Numbered from the stretch's first letter, positions 8,996 through 18,283 are shown. The stretch is 64,000 nt of DNA from JBBIWA01 sp037439425 (GCA_037439425.1 JBBIWA010000014.1:33892-97891), one strand, 5' to 3'. The notes: generated by a model from the sequence alone, not told the origin. Translations and numbers: made by a program.

Positions 8996-9070
8996 ACGGA
9001 TGAGACAGAGCAAACTGATCTCGACGAGCCGCTGCTGCGGCGTCGCATCAGCTTCATCTGTTTCATCCGT
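8996..9070. repeat. ACGGATGA-word quasi-palindrome before rnz
   Basis: The left arm, from 8996, reads ACGGATGAGACAGAG; the right arm ends ATCTGTTTCATCCGT (9056-9070). About 24 bases pair with roughly five mismatches, and a smaller GC-rich stem sits inside the loop. The element ends 23 bases before the rnz start codon, and GAGGTAGTAAG between them is the likely ribosome-binding region. Confidence 0.65.
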
Positions 9071-9093
9071 CTTTTATTCAGAGGTAGTAAGAA

Positions 9094-10068
9094 GTGATCA
9101 CTAAAATCATTCCGCTCGGCACCAGTTCAGGCAAACCGACGCTCACGCGCAATGTCAGCGCCACGGCTATCTTGGGCGAGGGCGAGTGGTGGTTGTTTGA
9201 CTGCGGCGAAGGTACGCAGATGCAGATTGTGCGCGCCGGACTGTCGTTTCATCGTCTGGCGGGAATTTTTATCACGCATCTGCACGGCGATCATTTCAAC
9301 GGGCTGGCTGGCCTGCTCTCCACGCTCGGCCTTAATCAGCGAGAGCATGAGCTAACGCTGGTCGGTCCGCCCGGCCTTGGCGAGTACCTTGACCTGGTCC
9401 GACGGTTGCGGATTTTGTATCTCAATTTTCCGCTCCGTCTGCGCGAAGTGAGCCAAGCGGATTTCGGTACCGGAAGCAGCGATGAAGGTTTGCCCGGCAA
9501 TCCGCTGCTCGTTTATGAGTCGGAGAAATATACAGTGATCACGCTGCCGCTCGATCATCGCCTCTTCGCGCTGGGCTATCGCGTCCAGGAGCGAACTCGT
9601 CCGGGGCGGTTTAATGTCGCACGAGCGCGTGAGCTGGGCATTCCCGAAGGCCCGCTCTATGGACAGTTGCAGCGCGGCTTTGACATTCGGCTTCCTGATG
9701 GTCGCGTCATTCATCCTTCAGATGTGCTTGGCCCACCGCGTCCCGGCAAAGCGGTAGCCTATTGTCTTGACACACGCCCCTGCGCCAATGCGGTTGAGCT
9801 GTCACGCCAGGCCCACTATCTGATTCACGAAGCGACTTACACGGAAGACTTGATTGATGAAGCGCACCTCTATGGCCATTCGACTGCGGCGCAGGCGGCG
9901 CGCACCGCTCGCCTGGCTGGAGCCGAGCGTCTGTTGATTACTCATTTCAGCTCGCGCTTCCCTGATGCCAAGCCGTTGCTGGCTGAAGCCCGCGCCATCT
10001 TCCCCGCCACCACTATGGCGGAAGAGCTGGTGGAGATAGAAGTAAAGGTAGAGCATCGCCATGGATGA
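9094..10068 (+). CDS. rnz: Ribonuclease Z
   Basis: A metallo-beta-lactamase-fold endonuclease that removes 3' trailers from tRNA precursors. The zinc motif HLHGDH is at residues 62-67, LDTRP (Asp of the metal site) near 226, HEATY near 249, HSTA near 264 and a final metal His in LLITHFSSRF near 290. The 324-residue length fits the short bacterial form. Neither tRNA gene in the window appears to encode its CCA end, so 3' trimming followed by CCA addition fits RNase Z. The start is GTG 9094 with a purine-rich GAGGTAGTAAGAA upstream; the ITKIIPLGTSSGKPT N-terminus is typical. It overlaps the MATE gene by 8 bases. Confidence 0.93.
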   Translation: MITKIIPLGTSSGKPTLTRNVSATAILGEGEWWLFDCGEGTQMQIVRAGLSFHRLAGIFITHLHGDHFNGLAGLLSTLGLNQREHELTLVGPPGLGEYLDLVRRLRILYLNFPLRLREVSQADFGTGSSDEGLPGNPLLVYESEKYTVITLPLDHRLFALGYRVQERTRPGRFNVARARELGIPEGPLYGQLQRGFDIRLPDGRVIHPSDVLGPPRPGKAVAYCLDTRPCANAVELSRQAHYLIHEATYTEDLIDEAHLYGHSTAAQAARTARLAGAERLLITHFSSRFPDAKPLLAEARAIFPATTMAEELVEIEVKVEHRHG

Positions 10069-11503
10069 AGGGCGCAGGATTCCTCCCACAGCAACGCCAG
10101 TAGAACAGCAACTCGGCGCTTGCCGTCTCTGGAACGCCTTGCGCGAAGCTATTAGTGGCACCGAGCAGGATTTCACCGAAGGCAGCATTGGCCGCGCGAT
10201 TGTATTGCTCTCGATTCCGATGGTGCTGGAGATGGCGATGGAGTCGTTGTTTGGTATCGTCAACATCTTCTGGGTCTCGCGGCTGGGCGCGGATGCGATC
10301 GCCACTGTGGGCTTGACCGAAGCGCTGCTCACGATCGTCTTCGCCATTGCCATGGGACTGAGCCTGGCAACAACTGCTACAGTGGCGCGCCGCATTGGTG
10401 AGAAAGACCCGGAAGGCGCTTCGGTTGCTGCCGTGCAAACTATCGCGCTGGGAATCTTCGTCTCCATTCCCATCGGTCTGGTGGGACTCTTCTTCGTGAA
10501 GGAATTGTTCCAATTGATGAAGGCCGAGCCGAGCGTGATCGCAGCAGGAACAGGCTATGGCCGCATCATCTTCGGCGCTAACGTCGTGGTCATGCTGCTG
10601 TTTCTGATCAACGCGATCTTTCGTGGAGCAGGCGATGCAGCCATTGCGATGCGCGCCTTGTGGTTTGGCAATCTCATCAATCTGGTGCTTGACCCGTGTT
10701 TCATCTTCGGACTGGGTCCGTTTCCCGAATGGGGAGTGACCGGATCAGCCGTAGCAACCACCATCGGGCGCGGCCTGGCCGTGGTCTATCAACTCTCGGT
10801 TCTGCTGCGCCGGAACAGCCGCGTGCCAGTGCGGTTCAACCATTTGTGGCTCGACTTCGGAGTGATGCGGCGGCTGGTGCGCATCTCGGTGGGCGGGATG
10901 TTTCAATACCTGGTGGCGACGGCGAGCTGGGTAGGACTGGTCTGGATTGTTGATCACTTCGGCAAAGAGGCACTGGCTGGCTACACTGTGGCGCTGCGCA
11001 TTATCGTCGTCACGATCTTGCCTTCGTGGGGGATGAGCAATGCAGCAGCAACACTGGTCGGCCAAAATCTGGGAGCGGGAAAGCCGGAGCGCGCCGAGCG
11101 TTCGGTCTGGGTGACGGGCTTCAGCAACATGGTCTTCCTGGCAGGCGTTGCCATTGTCTTCATCCTTTTTGCCGAATGGCTGATCCACCTCTTCACGCGC
11201 GATCCGGCAGTGGTGCCTTACGGCGTGGATTGTTTGCGCTACATCAGCTACGGCTACATCTTCTATGCCTACGGCATGGTGATGTTGCAATCGTTCAACG
11301 GCGCAGGCGATACCTACACGCCGACGGTGATCAATCTCTTTTGCTATTGGCTGTTTCAGATTCCGCTGGCTTACGTGCTGGCGATGAAGCTAGACTTTGG
11401 CGCACAGGGGGTGTTTTTGGCCATCACCATAGCTGAGTCCATGATTGCCGTTGTGGCGGTGATAGCATTCCGGCGAGGGCGCTGGAAAGAGCAGCAAGTC
11501 TAA
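10061..11503 (+). CDS. MATE-family multidrug/metabolite exporter
   Basis: An inner-membrane cation-coupled antiporter of the MATE family, 480 residues, with about twelve hydrophobic helices in two similar halves. The family pattern is visible as GSIGRAIVLLSIPMVLEMAMESLFGIVNIFWVSRLG in helix 1-2 and as the repeat-like FNGAGDTYTPTVINLFCYW in the second half. It begins inside the last codons of rnz, which implies translational coupling. The next gene, an ABC exporter, follows after 14 bases, so rnz-MATE-ABC look like one transcript. The substrate cannot be deduced. Confidence 0.93.
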   Translation: MDEGRRIPPTATPVEQQLGACRLWNALREAISGTEQDFTEGSIGRAIVLLSIPMVLEMAMESLFGIVNIFWVSRLGADAIATVGLTEALLTIVFAIAMGLSLATTATVARRIGEKDPEGASVAAVQTIALGIFVSIPIGLVGLFFVKELFQLMKAEPSVIAAGTGYGRIIFGANVVVMLLFLINAIFRGAGDAAIAMRALWFGNLINLVLDPCFIFGLGPFPEWGVTGSAVATTIGRGLAVVYQLSVLLRRNSRVPVRFNHLWLDFGVMRRLVRISVGGMFQYLVATASWVGLVWIVDHFGKEALAGYTVALRIIVVTILPSWGMSNAAATLVGQNLGAGKPERAERSVWVTGFSNMVFLAGVAIVFILFAEWLIHLFTRDPAVVPYGVDCLRYISYGYIFYAYGMVMLQSFNGAGDTYTPTVINLFCYWLFQIPLAYVLAMKLDFGAQGVFLAITIAESMIAVVAVIAFRRGRWKEQQV

Positions 11504-11517
11504 AGTTTTGGTCTGAT

Positions 11518-13368
11518 ATGGAAAACAAGAAGCACTTCAGTTTTTCCGAGGCCTGGCACGAAGCTAGAGAATTGGTCTGGGCACATCGCGCCCGATTGGC
11601 GATCGGTTTAGCGTTGATGCTGATCAACCGAGTGGTGGGATTGGTGCTGCCAGCTTCCTCGAAATTCTTGATTGACGAAATCATCATCAAGCAGCGCGGC
11701 GAGCTACTGCTGTCGGTCGCGCTGGTCACGGGAGCGGCCACTCTCATTCAGGCTGCGACCTCCTTTTCGCTTTCGCAGGTGCTGGGCGTCGCAGCGCAGC
11801 GGGCGATTACTGAAATGCGCAAGAGCGTTCAGGCGCATGTGGCGCGGCTGCCGATCAGCTATTTCGATTCCACGCAGACCGGGGTGTTGATTTCACGCAT
11901 CATGACTGATGCCGAGGGAGTCAGGAATCTGGTAGGCACGGGACTGGTGCAGTTGAGTGGCGGTCTGGTGACAGCAAGCCTGGCGCTCGGAGTGCTCTTT
12001 TACCTCAATTGGCAGCTGACTTTGATTACGCTTCTGATCCTGGCGCTTTTCGGCGGTGGAGTAGCTCTGGCCTTTGCGAAATTGCGACCGCTGTTTCAAG
12101 AGCGCGGAAAAATTCAAGCTGAAATCACTGGCCGATTGGCTCAATCCTTAAGTGGTATTCGTATCGTCAAGTCATACACGGCAGAGAAACGCGAGGAACT
12201 GGTCTTCGCGCGTGGCGCGCACCGGCTGTTCCGCAACATCGCCAAATCAATCACCGGAGTCTCGTTGACGATGACGATGGTCACGATCATCATCGGCCTG
12301 GTAGGCGTGACGATGATTCTAGTGGGTGGGCGTGCGATCCTTTCCGGCGAGATGACGCTGGGCGATTTTGTGATGTATATCTTCTTCACCGGTCTGGTCG
12401 CTGCGCCGCTGATTGACATCGCCAGCATCGGAACTCAAATCAGCGAAGCTTTTGCTGGACTCGATCGCATCCGCGAAATCAAACGCCTGGCAACAGAAGA
12501 CGAACAGGACCAGCAGCGTATGCCCTTGCCGGACATTCGTGGTGATGTCACCTTCGAGGATGTCTGTTTCGAATATGAACCTGGCTTCCCGGTCTTGAAG
12601 CACGTCTCCTTTCACGCCCCAGCAGGTTCAACCACAGCTCTGGTGGGATCGAGCGGTTCGGGCAAAAGCACGCTGATCAGTCTGGTGATGACGTTTAATC
12701 GCCCGACTTCCGGGCGGGTGCTGGTAGACGGCTACGATCTGGCCACCATCAGATTGCGTGATTACCGATCACATCTCGGCGTGGTCTTGCAGGATAATTT
12801 CCTCTTCGATGGCACGATTGCGGAAAACATTCGTTTCTCCCGCCCGCACGCCACTATGGAGGAGATTCAGCAAGCCAGCCGCATCGCGCACTGCGAAGAG
12901 TTCATCGAAGGGTTCGAGAAGAGATACGACACTATTGTCGGCGAACGTGGGATCAAGCTTTCGGGCGGTCAGCGACAGCGCGTCGCCATTGCTCGCGCCA
13001 TTCTGGCCGATCCCAAAATTCTCATCCTGGATGAAGCGACTTCGAGTCTCGACAGTGAAAGTGAAGCGATGATTCAGGACGGGCTCAGGTCACTGCGCTG
13101 CGGCCGCACCACTTTTGTCATTGCCCATCGCCTCTCAACTATTCAGAGCGCCGATCAGATTCTGGTGTTGGAAGGCGGAGAGATTGTCGAGCGTGGCACA
13201 CACGAGCAATTGCTCGCCTCTGGCGGGCGCTACCGGCAGTTATATGAGAAGCAATACAAGCTGCAGCTCGACCGGTTCATCAATCCAGGCGAAGATTTCA
13301 CGCCTGAGCCGGAAGAAGTGCTGGCTCCTACTTCAGACCCGGCCTCTGTTCGTCCTACCTCGCTTTAA
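11518..13368 (+). CDS. ABC exporter, fused transmembrane and ATPase domains (MsbA-like)
   Basis: A homodimeric half-transporter, 616 residues. Residues ~20-320 form the six-helix exporter domain. The ATPase domain has Walker A GSSGSGKST near 377, a Q-loop in LGVVLQDNFLFDG, signature LSGGQRQRV near 481, Walker B ILILDEATSSLD and the switch His in IAHRLST. It resembles MsbA/lipid or multidrug exporters. It lies 14 bases after the MATE gene and its ATG has no strong Shine-Dalgarno, suggesting coupled translation. The substrate is unknown; a lipid-linked or toxic compound is plausible. Confidence 0.93.
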   Translation: MENKKHFSFSEAWHEARELVWAHRARLAIGLALMLINRVVGLVLPASSKFLIDEIIIKQRGELLLSVALVTGAATLIQAATSFSLSQVLGVAAQRAITEMRKSVQAHVARLPISYFDSTQTGVLISRIMTDAEGVRNLVGTGLVQLSGGLVTASLALGVLFYLNWQLTLITLLILALFGGGVALAFAKLRPLFQERGKIQAEITGRLAQSLSGIRIVKSYTAEKREELVFARGAHRLFRNIAKSITGVSLTMTMVTIIIGLVGVTMILVGGRAILSGEMTLGDFVMYIFFTGLVAAPLIDIASIGTQISEAFAGLDRIREIKRLATEDEQDQQRMPLPDIRGDVTFEDVCFEYEPGFPVLKHVSFHAPAGSTTALVGSSGSGKSTLISLVMTFNRPTSGRVLVDGYDLATIRLRDYRSHLGVVLQDNFLFDGTIAENIRFSRPHATMEEIQQASRIAHCEEFIEGFEKRYDTIVGERGIKLSGGQRQRVAIARAILADPKILILDEATSSLDSESEAMIQDGLRSLRCGRTTFVIAHRLSTIQSADQILVLEGGEIVERGTHEQLLASGGRYRQLYEKQYKLQLDRFINPGEDFTPEPEEVLAPTSDPASVRPTSL

Positions 13369-14250
13369 CTGAAGAAGCGGCCAGTCGGCCTCAGATATAT
13401 CTTCACTACAAGGAAGCTGAGAAAGCATCACAGCCACGCCAGCACATCCCAGCCCTCGACGGCCCGGCCTGACTCAACCACTCTGCTCACACCACAGCCC
13501 AACCTACTCCGATAACGCAACCGCAGGGAAAGGTAAATAGACGGCGGCCGCTCAAACTTTTCTTGTGATAGTGACCGAAGCGAACGTCTTCCTAGCTTCA
13601 CTTCAGATTGACGCCAAGCTCGACTTGATATTTTGGGTCTTAAGAAATAACGACAGGTCGTGGAAGCTGAAGACTAATTTTTCAGGGAGCTACTCTCTGC
13701 CACCACTGCCCGTCGAGTTGCTGCCACAACGGGGCAAGAGCCCTGCTTGTCACAGGAGTCAGCTCCAGGCATTGATTGAGAGATCGCTCTGTTCCGTCAG
13801 TAGCGGCCTATCTATAGCGTTCAGCTACGGATAGGAGCGAGCTATGAGCAGCAATTGATAGCTCGCTCCTAACCGCAGCTAGGCTTACTTTTCTTCACTG
13901 CTTACTATAGACAGGTCGCCCCGCTGGGGCTGTAGGAACGCGTGTCGGACGTTTTTCAGCCGCGGTCAGGAGCGAGCAGTTGATAGCAGGTAGCAGTGCA
14001 CATTTTTCAGTTCCCTTAGGAGCGGCCTATCTATAGCGACGCGATGCTTCGCTGAGGCGATGCTGCGGGCAGTGTTTGTCGAGGCGTTGCCATTTTCGGG
14101 CGGCGGTCGCACAGACTGAGGTAGCAAAAATTCAGCGCTTGAGCGCCTGACTGAGACTGTGGGTTATGCAGCGTAAGGGATAAAGTCAAGCTCAGGCAGT
14201 AAAACGGAGACGGGCGTCACAAGAACGCCCGCCACTTGTTGCTGAAGCTG
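13369..14250. other. Gene-free stretch with short repeats
   Basis: About 880 bases without a convincing gene; an 89-codon open frame at 13565-13834 has no ribosome-binding site or recognisable features. The stretch holds two near-identical copies of AGCGGCCTATCTATAGCG (13802 and 14022 regions), a perfect 14-bp inverted repeat (13832-13845/13858-13871), a related AGGAGCGAGC segment near 13969, and a GCCCCGCTGGGGC palindrome near 13918. Confidence 0.6.
13832..13871. repeat. Perfect 14-bp inverted repeat
   Basis: TAGGAGCGAGCTAT (13832-13845) and ATAGCTCGCTCCTA (13858-13871) pair perfectly around a 12-base loop. A truncated relative, CAGGAGCGAGCAGTTGATAGC, lies at ~13967-13987, and both share the word with the direct repeats at 13802 and 14022. 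Confidence 0.7.
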
Positions 14251-14251
14251 A

Positions 14252-14324
14252 TGAGCCGTGCAGGAATCGAACCTGCGACCCTCTGGTTAAAAGCCAGATG
14301 CTCTACCAACTGAGCTAACGGCCC
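14252..14324 (-). tRNA. tRNA-Lys (anticodon TTT)
   Basis: Read on the minus strand, GGGCCGT and ACGGCTC form the acceptor stem (one G-U), GCTC..GAGC the D stem, TCTGG/CCAGA the anticodon stem around loop CTTTTAA (anticodon TTT, Lys), and GCAGG/CCTGC the T stem with TTCGATT. It has 73 bases with discriminator A and no encoded CCA. It points away from argF. Confidence 0.95.
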
Positions 14325-14460
14325 AATGTCGTCCAATGCAGCGACAGTTTACCCTGCACCTGTGCTTAAGGTCAACTGGCCCAGCAATTCCTGCTCAACC
14401 CAAAACGCAAGCCCTGACTGTGCCGCTTGAGCGGGAATTGCTGATCCATAGCACTCGTCA

Positions 14461-14489
14461 TTGCTGAGGGCCGAGGGCTCGCTTATAAT
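14461..14489 (+). promoter_or_regulatory. Sigma70-type promoter for argF
   Basis: TTGCTG (14461-14466) and TATAAT (14484-14489) are separated by 17 bases, close to the ideal housekeeping promoter. Transcription would start near 14496, leaving a ~38-base leader before the TTG start of argF. The promoter lies between the divergent tRNA-Lys and argF. Confidence 0.65.
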
Positions 14490-14533
14490 GGCCGGCTCGT
14501 TATGCTATCTCAATCCGCTTGAGAGGAGAAAAA

Positions 14534-15469
14534 TTGGCCCTGCAAGATTTGATTTCGATCTCTGATCTGAGCACCCAGGAAATCCACGAGATATTCCAGA
14601 CGGCGGCGAAGCTCAAAACTCATCCGCTTGATTACAGTCAGGCGATGGCTGGGCGCAGTGTTGTGCTGATCTTTGAGAAGCCCAGCCTGCGCACGCGCGT
14701 GACGTTTGATCTCGGTGCGACCCAGATGGGAGCTTCCTGCGTCTACCTCGATCATCAAGGCGTCAGGATTGGCGAGCGTGAAGCAGTTAAAGACATGGCG
14801 CTCAATCTCGAACGCTGGGTAGATATCATCGTCGTTCGCACCTATAGCCACGAAACGGTCATCGAGTTTGCCGCTCATGCTTCGGTGCCGGTCATCAATG
14901 GCCTTTCCGATTTCTCGCATCCGTGTCAGGGATTGACCGACTACTTCACGCTCACGGAAAAAGTGGGCGCCAATCTCAAGGGCTTTCGCCTAGCCTATGT
15001 CGGCGATGGCAACAACACCTGCCACTCGCTGATCTTTGGCGCAGCCAAGCTGGGTGTGCATATCACGGTGGGCGCACCGAAGGGTTATGAGCCGGATGCG
15101 GAAGTTCTGAAGCGCGCGCGGCGGGACGCGCGCGCAACGGGCGCCAAGCTCCAGGTGGTTAATGATCCTTATGAAGCGGTTGCAGGCGCTGATGCGGTCT
15201 ATACGGATGTTTGGGCTTCGATGGGGTTTGAAGCGGAGACTGAGCGGCGGCGCGAGATCTTCGCTCCTTTCCGCGTGACCAGGAAACTGATGGCTCACGC
15301 GCGGCGCGGCGCCTTCTTTATGCATTGCCTTCCTGCTCACCGTGGCGACGAAGTGGATGCCGAGGTGATTGATCGCAAAGGCTCCATCGTTTACGATCAA
15401 GCTGAAAACCGCCTCCATACGCAGAAAGCGATTATGTTGCTGCTCGTGCAGGCCAATAAAAAAGCCTAG
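14534..15469 (+). CDS. argF: Ornithine carbamoyltransferase
   Basis: Transfers the carbamoyl group from carbamoyl phosphate to ornithine, giving citrulline in arginine synthesis; cytoplasmic trimer. The carbamoyl-phosphate site reads SLRTRVTF near residue 50, followed by HPCQGLTDYFTL near 134, and the catalytic HCLPAHRGDEV near 264. I use TTG 14534 as the start because GAGAGGAG sits 5 bases before it and the protein then begins ALQDLISISDL as usual; an in-frame TTG at 14519 precedes the ribosome-binding site. The resulting 311 residues match the family. No other arginine gene is adjacent. Confidence 0.95.
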   Translation: MALQDLISISDLSTQEIHEIFQTAAKLKTHPLDYSQAMAGRSVVLIFEKPSLRTRVTFDLGATQMGASCVYLDHQGVRIGEREAVKDMALNLERWVDIIVVRTYSHETVIEFAAHASVPVINGLSDFSHPCQGLTDYFTLTEKVGANLKGFRLAYVGDGNNTCHSLIFGAAKLGVHITVGAPKGYEPDAEVLKRARRDARATGAKLQVVNDPYEAVAGADAVYTDVWASMGFEAETERRREIFAPFRVTRKLMAHARRGAFFMHCLPAHRGDEVDAEVIDRKGSIVYDQAENRLHTQKAIMLLLVQANKKA

Positions 15470-15509
15470 CGTCCGGAGTCCAGCGTCGTGAAAGAGAAGT
15501 TTTGAGCTA

Positions 15510-17276
15510 ATGAGTGAAGTAGCTAAATCCGAACCGGAAGATAAGGCGGGAGAGATCGCTCCTCAGCTCCCAGACCCCAGACCTCAAACTCCGGCCCCTC
15601 CCCGCCGCAGCATCGCGCGCTCAGCCGGCATCGTCAGTCTTGCCGTGATGGGCAGCCGCGTGCTGGGTCTGGTGCGCGAGCTCACTTTTGCCGCCTTCTT
15701 CGGCGCTGGCTTTGCTACGGACGCCTTCATCATTGCCTTCCGGGTGCCCAACCTGTTGCGCGATCTGTTCGCAGAAGGCGCGCTCTCAGCGGCTTTCGTG
15801 ACGACCTTCTCGCAGTATCTGACCAAACGCGGCGAACGTGAAGCGTGGCGACTAGCCAATCTGGTCAACAACGGGTTGATCGTGGTGCTGTCGGCTGTCG
15901 TCCTTGCCGGGATCATCTTTGCGCCGCAGGTGGTGGCTCTGCTGATCGAACCGAGCCGGGTCCCGACTAATCCAGTCAAGGCAGCCTTGACCTTTGAACT
16001 CGCCGTCACGATGACACGCATCATGTTTCCGTTTCTCTTGATGGTGTCGCTGGCTGCGGTGGCGATGGGGGTGCTCAATACCAAAGACCGCTTCGGCGTT
16101 CCAGCCTCAGCCTCGACGATGTTCAATGCCGGTTCGATCTTCGGCGGGCTGGCCTGCGCTTACTTCCTGGCACCTGATTACATCCTCAGCATCACCTCAG
16201 CTCTCATTCACCGCCAGATGCCGCAGGCGGATGAGCAAGGTGCTGCCCGGGCGATCATTGGCATGGCAGTGGGCACGCTGGCGGGTGGTATGCTGCAATG
16301 GTTGATTCAGGTGCCGAGTCTGCGCGCGGTTGGTTATCGCTGGCAACCTGTTTTGAGCTTCCGCGATGAAGGGGTCCGGCAGGTGATGATGCTGATGGCC
16401 CCGGCGATCATCGGAGCGGCGGCGGTGCAGGTGAACGTCTTCGTCAACACCAAATTCGCCTCCGGGCTGGGCGAGGGGCCGGTCTCGTGGCTCAATTATG
16501 CTTTCCGTCTGATTCAGTTTCCGATAGGAGTCTTCGGCGTGGCGATTTCGACCGCGACACTGCCGGCAGCTTCGCGAGCTGCGGCGCTGGAGAAGGTGGA
16601 GGAATTCCGCCACACCATCGCCTCCTCCTTGCGTTTGACTTTTCTGTTGACCATCCCTTCGGCGATTGGGCTGGTGGTACTCAGCCAGCCTATCATCGGG
16701 CTGATCTACCAGCGCGGCCGTTTCACTGCTGCTGACACCGAGCAGGCTGCTCTGGCATTGGGATATTACGCTCTCGGTCTGACGGCTTACTCGGCCATCA
16801 AGGTGCTCGCGCCGGCCTTTTATGCGCTCAAGGACACGCGCATTCCAATGGCGGCGAGCCTGCTTTCAATCGCCATCAACTACCTCGTGGCCTCATTGTC
16901 AGTCAATCAATTTGGCCTGGGCCATCGCGGCCTGGCGCTTTCGGTCTCAGCGGTCGCGCTCGTCAACTTTGCATTGCTGCTGTTCTTTCTGCGTCGCAAG
17001 CTGGGCGGGATCGAAGGGCGTGACCTGATGATAACTCTCGGCAAAGTTCTACTGGCCTCAGCGCTGATGGGAGCTGTCTGCTGGTTGGCGAGCGATCAGA
17101 TGGCGAGACGAGTCGGCTCTGAGTCGCTGGTAGCGCGGATGGCCAATGTCAGCCTCTCCATCGCGATCGGAGTAACTGTATTTTATCTGGCGGCTCGCGC
17201 ACTGAAGGTGAGTGAGCTTACCCAGATGGCAGCAGCGCTGCAACGCAGATGGCGGCGAACCGAAAAGATTTTGTGA
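15510..17276 (+). CDS. murJ: Lipid II flippase MurJ (MviN family)
   Basis: An inner-membrane MOP-superfamily protein thought to flip lipid II for peptidoglycan synthesis; 588 residues with about fourteen hydrophobic helices. Diagnostic segments are SLAVMGSRVLGLVRELTFAAFFG near 43, FRVPNLLRDLFAEGALSAAFV near 80 and YALKDTRIPMAASL near 435. Before helix 1 is a 35-residue charged and Pro-rich extension (QLPDPRPQTPAPP) whose DNA, 15563-15600, resembles an intergenic CAGACC word repeat. It lies 40 bases after argF. An extra-long loop near 225-250 is another small deviation. Confidence 0.94.
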   Translation: MSEVAKSEPEDKAGEIAPQLPDPRPQTPAPPRRSIARSAGIVSLAVMGSRVLGLVRELTFAAFFGAGFATDAFIIAFRVPNLLRDLFAEGALSAAFVTTFSQYLTKRGEREAWRLANLVNNGLIVVLSAVVLAGIIFAPQVVALLIEPSRVPTNPVKAALTFELAVTMTRIMFPFLLMVSLAAVAMGVLNTKDRFGVPASASTMFNAGSIFGGLACAYFLAPDYILSITSALIHRQMPQADEQGAARAIIGMAVGTLAGGMLQWLIQVPSLRAVGYRWQPVLSFRDEGVRQVMMLMAPAIIGAAAVQVNVFVNTKFASGLGEGPVSWLNYAFRLIQFPIGVFGVAISTATLPAASRAAALEKVEEFRHTIASSLRLTFLLTIPSAIGLVVLSQPIIGLIYQRGRFTAADTEQAALALGYYALGLTAYSAIKVLAPAFYALKDTRIPMAASLLSIAINYLVASLSVNQFGLGHRGLALSVSAVALVNFALLLFFLRRKLGGIEGRDLMITLGKVLLASALMGAVCWLASDQMARRVGSESLVARMANVSLSIAIGVTVFYLAARALKVSELTQMAAALQRRWRRTEKIL

Positions 17277-17435
17277 AAGCCTTGAGCTTCTCGCCCACTC
17301 TCATAGCTTTTCCCCCGCAGATTTGTTAAGCTTTCGGCCTTAGGAGATGAAGCCCCCAGAAACTATCAGGTTAGCACAAAGTTCTTTGCCAGACTGTGCG
17401 CCAGCTATCAAGGCAATTAAAATCAGGGAGGACCT

Positions 17436-18077
17436 ATGCAAACTATCTCAAGAAACTCTGGGCGATTGATTAAAGCGGCTTTGGGTGCAGCTTGCTTGCT
17501 GGCCGCTTGGGGATTGGGTAATGAGGCAACTTATTCTCTGGCCCAGAGCAAGAGAAGCACGGCCTCAGTCCCGCGCGGCACTCAGATGAAGATTCGGCTT
17601 GAGAACACGATTGATTCAAAAGAGTCGCGCCATGGTGACCGCTTCACGGCTACGGTCTTGACGCCGAGCCGTTATGCCGAGGCGACTATCGAAGGTCATG
17701 TGGCTCACATCAAACAATCGGGCAAGTTCAAAGGGCAAACGGCGATCTCACTCGTCTTCGACCGGATCCGCTTTCGCAATGGCAGCAGCGCTCCGCTGAG
17801 CGCTCAGGTGGTCAAAGTCTACGGCGAAGATTCGGTCAAAGAGGTTGATGAAGAAGGGGAGGTTAAAAGCGGTAGCCGCGGTAAAACGACAGCGACGCGC
17901 ACTGCCGGTGGCGCGGCGCTCGGGGCCATCATCGGCGGGATTGCCGGCGGTGGCAAAGGCGCAGCCATCGGAGCAGCCGTAGGTGCAGGTGTGGGTGCAG
18001 GCTCCGTTTTCATCCAGGGCAGCAACAAAGTCAAGCTCGAACCCGGCACCGAGCTCTTGATTCGCACCACACGCTAA
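17436..18077 (+). CDS. Exported glycine-zipper protein
   Basis: A 213-residue protein with an N-terminal signal sequence (hydrophobic core near 14-28), a beta-rich middle domain starting PRGTQMKIRLENTIDSKESRHGDRFTATV, and a glycine-zipper near 151-190 (GGAALGAIIGGIAGG and GAAIGAAVGAGVGAG), which usually packs into membranes. The Shine-Dalgarno GGGAGG is 6 bases before the ATG. Proteins of this shape are common in Acidobacteriota and have no settled function; an envelope or outer-membrane-associated role is my inference. It stands alone between murJ and the E1-like gene. Confidence 0.75.
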   Translation: MQTISRNSGRLIKAALGAACLLAAWGLGNEATYSLAQSKRSTASVPRGTQMKIRLENTIDSKESRHGDRFTATVLTPSRYAEATIEGHVAHIKQSGKFKGQTAISLVFDRIRFRNGSSAPLSAQVVKVYGEDSVKEVDEEGEVKSGSRGKTTATRTAGGAALGAIIGGIAGGGKGAAIGAAVGAGVGAGSVFIQGSNKVKLEPGTELLIRTTR

Positions 18078-18082
18078 GGATC

Positions 18083-18269
18083 AAGGATGAGGGAGGAGGG
18101 CAGAAGGACGAAGTAAGTACCTCGGCAAGAATTTCCAGGCATTAAGGCAGCCGCGTGTTTGCCGGCCCGAAGTGAGGCCAGCAGCCAGCCCGCGCCGACA
18201 CTTGGGCTGGCGGACATGCACGAGCTGCGTGCCAGCTTGCCGATCAACTCAAACTCATCCCTCATCCTT
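18083..18269. repeat. GGATGAGGGA inverted repeat around a GC-rich core
   Basis: AAGGATGAGGGA (18083-18094) and TCCCTCATCCTT (18258-18269) are perfect 12-bp complements about 160 bases apart. The core contains further complementary pieces (GCCGGCCC, GCCAGCAGCCAGCCCG and GGGCTGGCGG). The element fills the spacer before the E1-like gene and ends 14 bases before its ATG. Confidence 0.6.
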
Positions 18270-18283
18270 CAACCTGCCTCAAG

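Noticed and set aside
13565..13834. 89-codon open frame in the 13.4-14.2 kb spacer
   Set aside because: No Shine-Dalgarno, no recognisable motif, and it runs into the repeat at 13802.
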